Origin: an uncultured Ruminococcus sp.
GTDB taxonomy: Bacteria; Bacillota; Clostridia; Oscillospirales; Acutalibacteraceae
Direction: 5' to 3'
NCBI GenBank assembly: GCA_900543095.1
Contig: UQQD01000013.1
Span: forward strand, 1 to 53,319
DNA length: 53,319 nucleotides
The notes under the pieces were generated by a model. It saw only the letters and a list, made by a program, of their open reading frames with translations, searched no databases and was not told where the DNA came from. Below, piece by piece: positions 33,490-41,482 of this stretch. Position 1 is the first letter of the stretch. Every line of letters begins with the position of its first letter. The translations under genes were made by a program, and so were the position numbers.

Positions 33490-33518
33490 ATTATACCTGT
33501 TATTGGATATATTGGCAA
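33490..33518 (-). promoter_or_regulatory. Promoter of the relQ operon
   Basis: On the minus strand TTGCCA (33518-33513), a 17-bp spacer and TATAAT (33495-33490). The start is expected near 33483, so the leader begins with element C. Confidence 0.8.
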
Positions 33519-33560
33519 TAATTTTCATCAAATAATCATAAAAAAAGCAGCTTTGCAACA

Positions 33561-33592
33561 AAAACATATCGCCGCCCGATCGGGTGGCGATA
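33561..33592 (-). terminator. Terminator of the GH13 glucosidase gene
   Basis: TATCGCCGCCC (33567-33577) pairs with GGGTGGCGATA (33582-33592) around GATC. On the minus strand ATGTTTTTGTT follows. It lies about 90 nt past the gene's stop. Confidence 0.8.
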
Positions 33593-33669
33593 AATGCTTT
33601 TGTTTGTATCATTACAAAGCTCTGAAATCGCTTTTTGTTTTAAGAACAGGTTTGAATCGGAGCAATGCT

Positions 33670-33688
33670 GTGGCACTTAGGTTATATC
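33670..33688 (-). repeat. Fragment of element C at the end of the GH13 gene
   Basis: AGATATAACCTAAGTGC on the minus strand is identical over 17 nt to the start of the ilvB leader element. It spans the stop codon (TAA) of the GH13 gene, and the second half of the element is absent. Probably a remnant of a recombination or insertion event. Confidence 0.45.
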
Positions 33689-35211
33689 TCAACCATTACA
33701 AAGCTTTGCGGCTGCATTTTTATTTTGCCGTTTTCAAATTCGGCGTTGCCGATCCGATAAACGGTTTTGCCGCTGTACTTTGTCGGAATTTCAGCCGCCT
33801 TTCCCAGCGGATTAAAGAACATAACAAGGTTTCCCCGTCTGTAATAAAACGGTATTTTGCCCTCCTCATACACAAATTCAAGCTCACCGTTGCCTTTAAG
33901 GTCGTCATATTTGCGGCGCAGGGCAATAACGTCGGTAACCGTTTTGTATATGCTGTCGGGGTCGTCCTTTTGATTTTCTGCTGTCGGTGCGTCAGCGCTC
34001 TTGTCAACGGGAAGATACGGCGTGTCACTTGTTGAAAAGCCGAGATTTTTGCCGCTGTTCCACTGCATAGGCGTGCGTGAACCCGTGCGGGAGAATCCGC
34101 CCTCCTTGCTAACGAGGTCGGACTGATATTTCATTCCGATTTCATCACCGTAATACAAAAACGGGACGCCCGGCATCGTAAAGATAAATGCGTTTATCAG
34201 CTTGATCGCCTGCTTGTCAAGATAAGCCGTAACACGGGGCATATCGTGGTTGTTTGTCATAAAGCTGATATAGCCGTTGTTTTTTGTCAGTTCATACGCA
34301 GGCAGATACTCGTCCGCAAACGCTTTTACATCACCCTTGCCGTTGGGGTTAAACACAGCCTCGTCGCCCCATTCGCCGTATCTGAAAAGCCTGCTGTAGC
34401 CGTTGCCGTAGTGGTCAAGATAAAAGTCCATATGAAAGCCCGAATTGTTGATTGCTCTTTCGGGGTTGCACCATTCGGCAACCATTGCGGCTTCGGGATA
34501 ATCCCTGTCGAGCATTTCACGAATACCTCGCCATATCTTTGCGGTTGCTGTTTTTTCTTCATCATTTTTAACAAGAGAGTCCGCCATATCCACTCTGAAA
34601 CCGTCTGCGCCCTTGTCAAGCCAAAAACGCATAACATCCTTGAGTGCTTCAACCGTTGCAAGACAGTCGGGATGATCGGGCGGAAGCTGCCAGTCGGGAT
34701 GGGTTATTTCGTTAAAGCCGTAGTTGAGCGCCGGCTGAGAACTGAAAAAGTTCACAAGATAGTTGCCGTTTCTTTCGCATATGCCGCACATCATTCTGTA
34801 CTGTGGCGGTGCGTCCCAAACGCTTTTGGTAAATACATATCTGTTGGAAAGCTCGCTTTCTTCGGCTTTTTTTGCCTGCAAAAACCATGGGTGAGTGTCA
34901 GACGTGTGACCCGGCACAAGGTCAAGCAGGATTTTAATGCCCTTTTCGTGAGCCTTGTTAAAGAGGTTTACAAGATCCTCGTTTGTGCCGTAGCGGGGCG
35001 CAACCTTTTTGTAGTCGCGAACATCGTAGCCTGCATCCATAAACGGCGAATCATAAATCGGATTCAGCCATATTGCATTACAGCCCAGATCTCTTACATA
35101 GTCAAGTTTTTCGATAATTCCGTTGATGTCGCCGATACCGTCGCCGTTGGAATCGTTAAAGCTCTGCGGATAGATTTCATAAAACACAGCGTCGTTAAGC
35201 CAATTCGGCAT
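33682..35211 (-). CDS. GH13 alpha-glucosidase (oligo-1,6-glucosidase-like)
   Basis: About 509 residues, no signal peptide, so it acts on sugars taken into the cell. The GH13 catalytic barrel is complete: AVFYEIYPQSFNDSNGDGIGDINGI, nucleophile D208 in GFRVDMAD, acid/base E246 in VAEWCN, and D323 in TNNHDMPR. The C-terminal beta domain closes with KMQPQSFVMVEI. Region I reads LDLVPGHTSDTHPWF, with Gly where most family members have Asn (NHTS). A start at 35229 is possible, but SD AAAGGACG fits the ATG at 35211. It probably trims alpha-1,6 or alpha-1,4 ends of malto-oligosaccharides made by the amylase. Exact linkage is not known. Confidence 0.88.
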   Translation of the reverse strand: MPNWLNDAVFYEIYPQSFNDSNGDGIGDINGIIEKLDYVRDLGCNAIWLNPIYDSPFMDAGYDVRDYKKVAPRYGTNEDLVNLFNKAHEKGIKILLDLVPGHTSDTHPWFLQAKKAEESELSNRYVFTKSVWDAPPQYRMMCGICERNGNYLVNFFSSQPALNYGFNEITHPDWQLPPDHPDCLATVEALKDVMRFWLDKGADGFRVDMADSLVKNDEEKTATAKIWRGIREMLDRDYPEAAMVAEWCNPERAINNSGFHMDFYLDHYGNGYSRLFRYGEWGDEAVFNPNGKGDVKAFADEYLPAYELTKNNGYISFMTNNHDMPRVTAYLDKQAIKLINAFIFTMPGVPFLYYGDEIGMKYQSDLVSKEGGFSRTGSRTPMQWNSGKNLGFSTSDTPYLPVDKSADAPTAENQKDDPDSIYKTVTDVIALRRKYDDLKGNGELEFVYEEGKIPFYYRRGNLVMFFNPLGKAAEIPTKYSGKTVYRIGNAEFENGKIKMQPQSFVMVEI

Positions 35212-35378
35212 AAAAGCACGTCCTTTCATAAAAAATTTTTTATCACTGTTATTGTATCATTTTTATTCTGTATTATCAACAAAAAATTCCACGGGTTTTT
35301 CCATTAATAATTACTTGCAAACCTTGCATAAACGTCATAATATGATAGCAGCAGAATTATTTGTCCGGAGGAAGAGTT

Positions 35379-35933
35379 TTGACAGTAAACAGGCTATCAT
35401 ATAACAGAGTACTGATTATTTTGTGCGAAAAAGATATGAGTGATTTTTCGCTTGATTACGATACACTTAGCTTTGACGACGCACATTCACGCAGAATTAT
35501 TATGAGGATTTTGCAGGTAGCGTGCCGCAAGTCGGGAATTGAAACAAGGGGTAAAAGCGTAAACGTCGAGGCGCTGTCGTTTAAAGACGATTGTTATATT
35601 CTTGTGACGGTAAGCAGCAAAAAAGGGCGAACCTACAGGCTGAAACAGTCAAGCGAATCTCTTTGCTATTATTTGGGCGGAGGCACAAATTTTCTTGATA
35701 CAATCGACGCTTTAAACAGACAGAACGTGTACTGCAACAAAAATTCGGCGTATGTATGGAACGGCGGATATTATCTTATTTTTGATTACCCGACAATACC
35801 GAAAAAGCTGAGAAAGATTTTGTCGGAATACACAGAAAAATGCTCGGGCAAACTGTTTGCCGCAAGAGTAAAAGAAAGCGGCAAGCCCGTTTGTACGCAC
35901 AATGCGATTATGCAGATAGGAAAATTTTTGTAG
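35379..35933 (+). CDS. MecA-like adaptor protein
   Basis: About 184 residues. The N-terminal part NRVLIILCEKDMSDFSLDYDTLSFDD...RRIIMRILQVACRKSGI and a C-terminal domain with VYCNKNSAYVWNGGYYLIFD follow the layout of MecA/YpbH adaptors, which bring substrates to the ClpC protease. Similarity is weak by eye, so this is a family-level call. The start is taken as TTG at 35379 because GGAGGAAG (35367-35374) lies just upstream; an earlier TTG at 35361 would put the SD inside the gene. A candidate promoter is TTGCAA (35315-35320) with TAATAT 17 bp on. It is divergent from the GH13 gene. Confidence 0.6.
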   Translation: MTVNRLSYNRVLIILCEKDMSDFSLDYDTLSFDDAHSRRIIMRILQVACRKSGIETRGKSVNVEALSFKDDCYILVTVSSKKGRTYRLKQSSESLCYYLGGGTNFLDTIDALNRQNVYCNKNSAYVWNGGYYLIFDYPTIPKKLRKILSEYTEKCSGKLFAARVKESGKPVCTHNAIMQIGKFL

Positions 35934-35959
35934 TAAGTCGGAGCTGGTTTTCACCGCAT

Positions 35960-35987
35960 AAAAAAGGCTTCTTCGCAAGAAGAAGCC
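35960..35987. terminator. Terminator between mecA-like gene and leuA
   Basis: GGCTTCTTC (35966-35974) pairs with GAAGAAGCC (35979-35987) around GCAA. The minus strand has TTTTTT after it, so it best serves leuA; on the plus strand only a weak T-run follows. Confidence 0.82.
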
Positions 35988-36009
35988 CAAGGTGATTTTT
36001 TGATAAGGC

Positions 36010-36029
36010 GGAACGGTCAAGACTGTTCC
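36010..36029. repeat. Family A palindrome, copy A3 (single module)
   Basis: GGAACGGTCAAGACTGTTCC, followed by CACAAC, is the GGAACGGTC module of family A on its own. It lies between the leuA stop and the terminator, inside the leuA transcript. Confidence 0.7.
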
Positions 36030-36085
36030 CACAACTGATAATATTCCGAGCACAACGGTTTTTTTATATTTAGCGTTCGTACTAA

Positions 36086-37762
36086 TTATGCTTCGGCTCG
36101 GTTAATTGCATTGAGAACGCCGAGCACCGACGCTACATTGACGTTTGAATCTATGCCGATACCGAAAATGTTTTTGCCGTCGGGCTTTTTAAGCTCAATA
36201 TAGGAAACGGCCTTTGAGTCCGAGCCCTGCGAAATAGCGTGCTGGCTGTAGGAGATAAATTCGTATTTATCAAGTCCGACCTTTTTGAGGGCGTTAAAGA
36301 ATGCGTCGATAGGTCCGTTTCCGACGCCGCCGATTCTGACTTCGTCGTGACCGTCAACAGTCATTCTGCCTTTGAAGTGAACGTAATCCCTGCCGTTTTC
36401 GCTTTCCTCGTATATTTTTCTGCCTGTAAGCTTATATTTCATCGGGTGTTCAAGGTAATTTTGATTAAACACCTCAAACAACTCTTTCGGAATAAGTTCT
36501 CGTCCGAGTTCTTCGCATTTTGCCTGTACAAGCTTTGAAAATTCGGGGTGCATACGCTTTGGCAGGTCGTAGCCGAAGCTGTGGCTCATAACAAATGCCG
36601 CTCCGCCCTTGCCCGACTGGGAATTAATGCGGATAATCGGCTCGTATTCCCTGCCCACATCGGCGGGATCTATAGGAAGATACGGAATCTCCCACATCTC
36701 GGAGTTGTGCTCCTTCATATACTGTGTGCCCTTGTTGATAGCGTCCTGGTGCGAGCCCGAAAATGCGGTGAACACAAGCTCGCCGATATACGGCTGACGG
36801 GGATCAATCTTCATATTTGTACAGCGCTCATAAATTTCTCTGAGCTTCGGAAGATCGGAAAAATCAAGCTTCGGGTCAACGCCCTGAGTAAACATATTAA
36901 GTCCCATTGTAACAATGTCCATATTTCCCGTGCGTTCGCCGTTGCCGAAAAGCGTACCCTCAACACGCTCTGCGCCCGCAAGCAAAGCAAGCTCGCCTGC
37001 CGCAACGCCGCAGCCGCGGTCGTTGTGAGGGTGAACGCTGATTATTGCCGCTTCACGGTTTTTGAGGTGACGGATAAAGTATTCTATCTGGTCGGCATAG
37101 GTGTTTGGCGTGCACATTTCAACGGTGTTCGGAAGATTGAGTATAACGGGATTTTCCTTTGTTGAGCCAAGCTCCTCCATAACCCTGTCGCAAATTTCAA
37201 CGGCGTTGTCGGGTTCGGTGCCGCTGAAGCTTTCGGGCGAATATTCAAAACGGATATTCGTATCACCCGAAAATTCGTCTGTAAGCTGTTTTATGAGTCT
37301 TGCGCCGTCAACGGCTATATCTGTTACACCCTGCATATCGGTCTTGAAAACAACCTTTCTCTGCAAGGTTGAAGTTGAGTTGTAAAAGTGTACAATAACA
37401 TTCTTTGCGCCCTTGACAGCTTCAAATGTTTTGCGGATAAGATGTTCTCTTGCCTGTACAAGCACCTGAATTGTCACGTCGTCGGGAATATGGTTGTTTT
37501 CAATAAGTTCACGGCAAATTTCGTATTCGGTTTCGCTTGCGCTCGGAAATCCGATTTCAATTTCCTTGAAGCCCATATCGCAGAGTGCGTGGAAAAATTC
37601 GAGCTTTTCCTCCAAATTCATCGGATCGACAAGCGCCTGGTTTCCGTCGCGCAGGTCAACGCTGCACCAAATCGGCGCTTTTGTAATCGTGTTGTTCGGC
37701 CACTGCCTGTCGGGAATGTTGATTTGTTTGAACGGAACATACTTTTCAAATGACGGTTTCAT
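36086..37762 (-). CDS. leuA: 2-isopropylmalate synthase
   Basis: 558 residues. It condenses acetyl-CoA with 2-oxoisovalerate, the first step of leucine synthesis. The barrel has CSVDLRDGNQALVDPM, EIEIGFPSASETE, and the metal-binding HPHNDRGCGVAAGELALLAGAERVEGTLFGNGERTGN. The C-terminal regulatory (LeuA dimer) domain includes RMTVDGHDEVRIGGVGNGPIDAFFNAL, where leucine inhibits. The N-terminal extension (FKQINIPDRQWPNNTITKAPIW) marks the longer type 2 form common in actinobacteria and some Firmicutes. A T-box leader precedes it. leuBCD are not adjacent. SD AGGAGGC precedes the ATG. Confidence 0.96.
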   Translation of the reverse strand: MKPSFEKYVPFKQINIPDRQWPNNTITKAPIWCSVDLRDGNQALVDPMNLEEKLEFFHALCDMGFKEIEIGFPSASETEYEICRELIENNHIPDDVTIQVLVQAREHLIRKTFEAVKGAKNVIVHFYNSTSTLQRKVVFKTDMQGVTDIAVDGARLIKQLTDEFSGDTNIRFEYSPESFSGTEPDNAVEICDRVMEELGSTKENPVILNLPNTVEMCTPNTYADQIEYFIRHLKNREAAIISVHPHNDRGCGVAAGELALLAGAERVEGTLFGNGERTGNMDIVTMGLNMFTQGVDPKLDFSDLPKLREIYERCTNMKIDPRQPYIGELVFTAFSGSHQDAINKGTQYMKEHNSEMWEIPYLPIDPADVGREYEPIIRINSQSGKGGAAFVMSHSFGYDLPKRMHPEFSKLVQAKCEELGRELIPKELFEVFNQNYLEHPMKYKLTGRKIYEESENGRDYVHFKGRMTVDGHDEVRIGGVGNGPIDAFFNALKKVGLDKYEFISYSQHAISQGSDSKAVSYIELKKPDGKNIFGIGIDSNVNVASVLGVLNAINRAEA

Positions 37763-37788
37763 AATAAAAGCCTCCTAAAAATTCACAC

Positions 37789-38075
37789 AAAAAAAGCCCC
37801 TCAAAGCAATCTTGAATTGCAATCAGGGACGAAAAATATCGTGGTACCACCCAAATTCGGACATACATTTCTGTATATCCCTCACAGACTTCCAACAAAG
37901 TCCTGACCGGTAACGCTGTCAGGCGTTTCGCATTACATACACCGTACTTCACACGAAAAACTCAGGGATGAGCTATACATACAAGCCTTTGCATCGGCTT
38001 ACACCAACCGCCGACTCTCTTTGCCAAAGGGATTATATCTTGTTTCCCGTCACAGTATTTAAGGGGATTTATTTG
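37789..38075 (-). ncRNA. T-box leader of leuA (leucine type)
   Basis: On the minus strand a long structured leader runs from the promoter to leuA. It contains the T-box core GGGTGGTACCACG (about 37853-37841) and a terminator, stem CCCT..GCAA / TTGC..AGGG followed by GGCTTTTTTT (37829-37789). The stem I region carries GGTTGGTG, and a CTC triplet (37972-37970) is the best candidate specifier, fitting leucine and leuA. Uncharged tRNA-Leu would favour the antiterminator and allow leuA transcription. Specifier assignment is by position and gene match, not by folding. Confidence 0.9.
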
Positions 38076-38083
38076 TTATCAAT

Positions 38084-38112
38084 ATTATATACAGCTAAAA
38101 CCGAGTTGTCAA
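38084..38112 (-). promoter_or_regulatory. Promoter of the leuA T-box transcript
   Basis: On the minus strand a perfect TTGACA (38112-38107), 17-bp spacer and perfect TATAAT (38089-38084). This is the strongest consensus promoter in the window. Confidence 0.92.
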
Positions 38113-38171
38113 GAAAAATTTATCCGACAAAATTAATTTTTCGTCAACAAAAAATCTTTATGCTTTCAGGC

Positions 38172-38200
38172 TTGACAAGTCGGCATACTTTTGGTAGAAT
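38172..38200 (+). promoter_or_regulatory. Promoter of tRNA-Pro
   Basis: TTGACA (38172-38177), 17-bp spacer, TAGAAT (38195-38200). The start is expected about 5 nt before the mature tRNA. Confidence 0.88.
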
Positions 38201-38211
38201 ATTACTGTTAT

Positions 38212-38288
38212 CGGGATGTAGCGCAGCTTGGTAGCGCACACGTCTGGGGGGCGTGGTGTCGCAAGTTCAAATCTTGTCATCCCGACCA
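38212..38288 (+). tRNA. tRNA-Pro (GGG anticodon)
   Basis: 77 nt including encoded CCA. The acceptor stem is CGGGATG / CATCCCG, the D arm contains AGCTTGGTAGCGC, the anticodon stem CACGT / GCGTG encloses loop CTGGGGG with anticodon GGG, and the T arm is GCAAG TTCAAAT CTTGT. It reads CCC and CCU codons. It has its own promoter and a terminator begins right after the CCA, so it is a single-gene unit. Confidence 0.95.
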
Positions 38289-38322
38289 AAAAGGTGGTTT
38301 TTGCAACCACCTTTTATTTTTG
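38289..38322 (+). terminator. Terminator of tRNA-Pro
   Basis: AAAAGGTGGTT (38289-38299) pairs with AACCACCTTTT (38305-38315), followed by ATTTTTG. It begins one base after the encoded CCA. Confidence 0.92.
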
Positions 38323-38404
38323 TCCTTTAACTGTCCGATTCTTCCGATTCAGATAAGTTATGTTTTGTCGTGTTTTATTCATTTGAAATAAATTAACAAT
38401 AATT

Positions 38405-38431
38405 TTCACAAAAGAAGAATGGTTTTGTGAA
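38405..38431. promoter_or_regulatory. Inverted repeat upstream of the amylase promoter
   Basis: TTCACAAAA (38405-38413) and TTTTGTGAA (38423-38431) are perfect 9-bp arms with a 9-bp spacer, about 60 bp upstream of the -35. It is a candidate binding site for an activator or repressor of the amylase gene. Confidence 0.45.
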
Positions 38432-38491
38432 TAAAAAATTATGGTTGTCAGATTGCCCAAAAAACAAATTCATTCTTGTTTAATAAGCAAA

Positions 38492-38520
38492 TTGAACAAA
38501 TTTTGACAATTTGTTATTAT
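38492..38520 (+). promoter_or_regulatory. Promoter of the dockerin amylase
   Basis: TTGAAC (38492-38497), a 17-bp spacer and TATTAT (38515-38520). The start would be near 38527, right at the next inverted repeat. Confidence 0.6.
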
Positions 38521-38527
38521 AGTTACG

Positions 38528-38550
38528 GTTAATGCTGAATTGGCATTAAC
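38528..38550. promoter_or_regulatory. Inverted repeat at the amylase transcription start
   Basis: GTTAATGC (38528-38535) and GCATTAAC (38543-38550) are perfect 8-bp arms around TGAATTG. It begins at the predicted start site, so it could be a repressor site or a 5' hairpin protecting the mRNA. Confidence 0.5.
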
Positions 38551-38576
38551 GGTAATTTTATTTAGGAGTGAGTAAT

Positions 38577-41228
38577 ATGAACAAAAGAATCACAAGTATC
38601 GTACTTGCGGTTTGTATTATGCTTTCGTGTATTGCGGCAGGCAGCTTTTCAACTCAGGCTGTAACAACGGACACAGAAGCAGTATCGGCAAGTCAGGAAG
38701 CTCAGGAAAATGTCCAGGGTGCAAATATCCTGCACTGCTTTAACTGGTCATACAACACCATTAAGGCAAACCTCAAGGCGATAAAGGACGCAGGCTACAC
38801 GGCGGTGCAGACCTCGCCCGTACAAGCACCAAAGGATTATAACGCAAGCTGGTTAGATCAAGGCGGTCAGTGGTGGAAGCTGTATCAGCCGATTACACTC
38901 AGCTTTGCCGACGGCGGTACATGGCTCGGAACAAAGGCAGAGTTTAAATCGCTTTGCACCGAAGCCCACAGATACAACCTCAAGGTTATTGTTGATATTG
39001 TTGCAAACCATATGGCAAACATTAACGGTACAGGCAACCATATGGACGATATTTCGCCACAGGTAGAAGCTGACATTCGTAACAATCAAGGCAACTGGCA
39101 CATTAATGATAAATGGGCAAGTGACAGCAACAGATATGATATGACGCAGGGTTCTATCGGTGAGCCGGATCTTAACACGGGCAACAGCTATATCCAAAAC
39201 AGAATCAAAAGCCTGTTGATTGATTGTATCAATCAGGGCGCAGACGGCTTCCGTTTTGACGCCGCAAAGCACATTGAGCTTCCAACCGATTCGGGATGTG
39301 CAAGCAACTTCTGGCCTACGGTTATTAACGGTTCACAAAGCTCAACAAGCAAAAAAATATTCTATTACGGTGAAATCCTTAATACACCGGGAACAAGCAT
39401 TTCAAATTACACAAAATATATGTCTATAACAGATAACTATTACGGCGACTCCGCACTTGTTGCAGCCTACACAAGAAATGCAACTTGGCTTGCAGATTCA
39501 AGTTACTCAAAGGGCGCAGGTGCCGACAAGTCTATTCTTTGGGCTGAATCACATGACACATATATGGGTAATTCGGGATCTGTTGAAGGATACAAAAACA
39601 CAAAGAATATTCCGAACGATTCAATCGTAAAAGCTTGGGCTATTGTAGGCTCAAGAGCAAACGCATCTTCGCTGTTCTTCCCAAGACCCGCCGCAAATAT
39701 GGGCGACGCAAGCACAGACACAACGTGGAAGTCAACCGCAGTTGCAGAAGTAAACAAATTCAAAAATTACTTTGCAGGTCAGAACGAATACCTTTCGTCA
39801 TCCGGCAGTGTAACATACAACGAGCGCGGAACAACAGGCGTTGTTATCTCAAAGCTTGACGGCGCAGGCTCGGTAAGCCTCAGTGCAAAGAAAATGGCTT
39901 CAGGTACATACAAAGATCAGGTTTCGGGCGGCACGTTTACCGTTTCGGGCGGCAAAATCTCAGGCAACGTAGGTTCATCGGGCGTAGCCGTTGTTTACAA
40001 CACAGCTCCGGCAGGTCCGACAGCGTCGGTTACACCGGGTTCAACAAATTATAAAACAGATACTATTTCGCTTACGCTTAATTACAACAGCACAGCTACA
40101 AGCGGTATGTACTCAATCGACGGCGGCACATACAAAAGCTTTACCGACGGTCAGAAGATAACTATCGGTTCAGGGCTTGCTTACGGCACCACCACTACGG
40201 TTACCGTAAAGGCTTCAAACAGCACAGCTACCTCGGAGCCTGTTGAGTACAAATATACAAAGGTAGATCCGAGTGCGGTTCAAAAAATTTATTTTGACAA
40301 CAGCTCATACAATTGGTCTGATGTTTACGCATATATCTATCTCGGCGCCTCCAATGAAAATGCGGCTTGGCCGGGCGTTAAGATGACACTTGACTCCGCA
40401 ACGGGTTATTATGTTCTTGAAGTGCCCGAAGAATTCGCCGAGGGCAGTGTAATGTTTACCGAAAGCAAGGACGCAACAACAAACCGTTATCCGGTAGATA
40501 TGCAGCCCGGTCTTGAAATCGGCGGTAAAAATATGATTTTCAAGGCTAACCACAGCTGGACCGAATACACAGACGTTCAGCCAACTACTCAGCCAACCAC
40601 ACAACCCACTACCGCAGCGACAACAGCTACTCAGCCGACAACTACACAGCCGACTACAACTCAGCCTTCAAGAAAAATTCTGGTAGGCGATACTGACTTC
40701 AGCACGGTTATCAATGTTAAGGATTCAACGCTGCTTCAAAAGTATCTTACCCACGACGGAAGCGTTGTTGCAACAGATGATTTCCTTACAGCCGCCGATG
40801 TAAACGGCGACACCAAGGTTACGGTCAAGGACGCAACTGCTATCCAATGCTATCTTGCAAGAAATTACAGCAACGCAGGCAACTGCGGAACATATGTAGG
40901 CGGCGAAACTCCTACTCAGCCTACAACCTCAGTACAGCCTACAACAGCTGAGCCGACCACAGCTCCTCAGACTGATTATATCTACTTCAAGAACAATTCC
41001 AACTGGTCAAAGGTTATGGCCTATTATTGGGCAGAGAGCGACACAACGCTCACAAGCTGGCCGGGTAAAGAAATGCAGAGCATAGGCAACAATGTTTATC
41101 GAATTGAGATTCCGAGCAGTGCGGAATACATAATCTTTAACAACGGCAACGGCAATAAGAGCAACGACATTAAGCTTGAAGGTACAAACAAGATATATGA
41201 AAACGGAAGCTGGAGAGATTTTTCATAG
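38577..41228 (+). CDS. Secreted alpha-amylase GH13 with CBM26-dockerin-CBM26
   Basis: About 883 residues. A signal peptide (residues 1-28) leads to a GH13 domain close to Bacillus subtilis AmyE: ILHCFNWSYNTIKANLKAIKDAGYTAVQTSP, region I VDIVANHM, nucleophile D228 in GADGFRFDAAKHIELP, acid/base E266 in YYGEIL and D327 in WAESHDTY. An Ig-like module (about 480-562), CBM26 (about 568-655), Thr/Pro linker, dockerin (about 700-768, with calcium loops DTDFSTVINVKD and DVNGDTKVTVKD), second linker and CBM26 (about 800-883) follow. It hydrolyses alpha-1,4 links of starch outside the cell and would dock onto a cohesin scaffold, as in the R. bromii amylosome. SD AGGAG favours the ATG at 38577 over the GTG at 38568. 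The dockerin sits between two CBMs. Confidence 0.94.
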   Translation: MNKRITSIVLAVCIMLSCIAAGSFSTQAVTTDTEAVSASQEAQENVQGANILHCFNWSYNTIKANLKAIKDAGYTAVQTSPVQAPKDYNASWLDQGGQWWKLYQPITLSFADGGTWLGTKAEFKSLCTEAHRYNLKVIVDIVANHMANINGTGNHMDDISPQVEADIRNNQGNWHINDKWASDSNRYDMTQGSIGEPDLNTGNSYIQNRIKSLLIDCINQGADGFRFDAAKHIELPTDSGCASNFWPTVINGSQSSTSKKIFYYGEILNTPGTSISNYTKYMSITDNYYGDSALVAAYTRNATWLADSSYSKGAGADKSILWAESHDTYMGNSGSVEGYKNTKNIPNDSIVKAWAIVGSRANASSLFFPRPAANMGDASTDTTWKSTAVAEVNKFKNYFAGQNEYLSSSGSVTYNERGTTGVVISKLDGAGSVSLSAKKMASGTYKDQVSGGTFTVSGGKISGNVGSSGVAVVYNTAPAGPTASVTPGSTNYKTDTISLTLNYNSTATSGMYSIDGGTYKSFTDGQKITIGSGLAYGTTTTVTVKASNSTATSEPVEYKYTKVDPSAVQKIYFDNSSYNWSDVYAYIYLGASNENAAWPGVKMTLDSATGYYVLEVPEEFAEGSVMFTESKDATTNRYPVDMQPGLEIGGKNMIFKANHSWTEYTDVQPTTQPTTQPTTAATTATQPTTTQPTTTQPSRKILVGDTDFSTVINVKDSTLLQKYLTHDGSVVATDDFLTAADVNGDTKVTVKDATAIQCYLARNYSNAGNCGTYVGGETPTQPTTSVQPTTAEPTTAPQTDYIYFKNNSNWSKVMAYYWAESDTTLTSWPGKEMQSIGNNVYRIEIPSSAEYIIFNNGNGNKSNDIKLEGTNKIYENGSWRDFS

Positions 41229-41235
41229 CATAAGC

Positions 41236-41275
41236 GCAAGAGTCCCCGCATAATATGTGGGGACTCTTGCTTTTT
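41236..41275 (+). terminator. Terminator of the amylase gene
   Basis: GCAAGAGTCCCC (41236-41247) pairs with GGGGACTCTTGC (41259-41270), a 12-bp perfect stem, followed by TTTTT. Confidence 0.92.
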
Positions 41276-41380
41276 CGGTGGGAATTATAAGCTCCCGCCG
41301 AAGCCCTGAGGAGCTAACGTTCTTGCACTGTTTGAAAGCTTTCGCAAGCTCTGCTTCTTGTAAGCAAAGCGTTGGCTCCG
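41273..41380 (+). repeat. Family B repeat, copy B1
   Basis: A ~110-bp element beginning TTTCGGTGGGAATTATAA and continuing through CTGAGGAGCTAACG and GCTTTCGCAAGCTCTGCTTC. It aligns along nearly its whole length with the reverse complement of 43443-43553 and more weakly with that of 48757-48825. It has several hairpins and no reading frame. It overlaps the amylase terminator T-run at its left edge. Confidence 0.75.
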
Positions 41381-41410
41381 ATTTAAAGCAGTTAAAATTC
41401 AACAAACAAC

Positions 41411-41439
41411 CAAAAGGCAGACCGCAAAAGCAGTCTGCC
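41411..41439 (-). terminator. Terminator of the small Cys-rich peptide gene
   Basis: GGCAGAC (41416-41422) pairs with GTCTGCC (41433-41439) with an inner GC/GC pair. On the minus strand TTTTGG follows; the plus strand also has a T-run (TTAATTTTT), so it may work both ways. Confidence 0.75.
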
Positions 41440-41482
41440 CTTAATTTTTATACGTCAGGTTTCAACGGGAATGTTCTGCGAT

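Noticed and set aside
34246..35307. Long open frame opposite the GH13 glucosidase gene
   Set aside because: Fully antisense to an intact enzyme gene, no SD, Val/Phe/His-rich composition typical of shadow frames.
38503..38508. TTGACA as the amylase -35
   Set aside because: Only 6 bp separate it from TATTAT; TTGAAC at 38492 has the correct 17-bp spacing.
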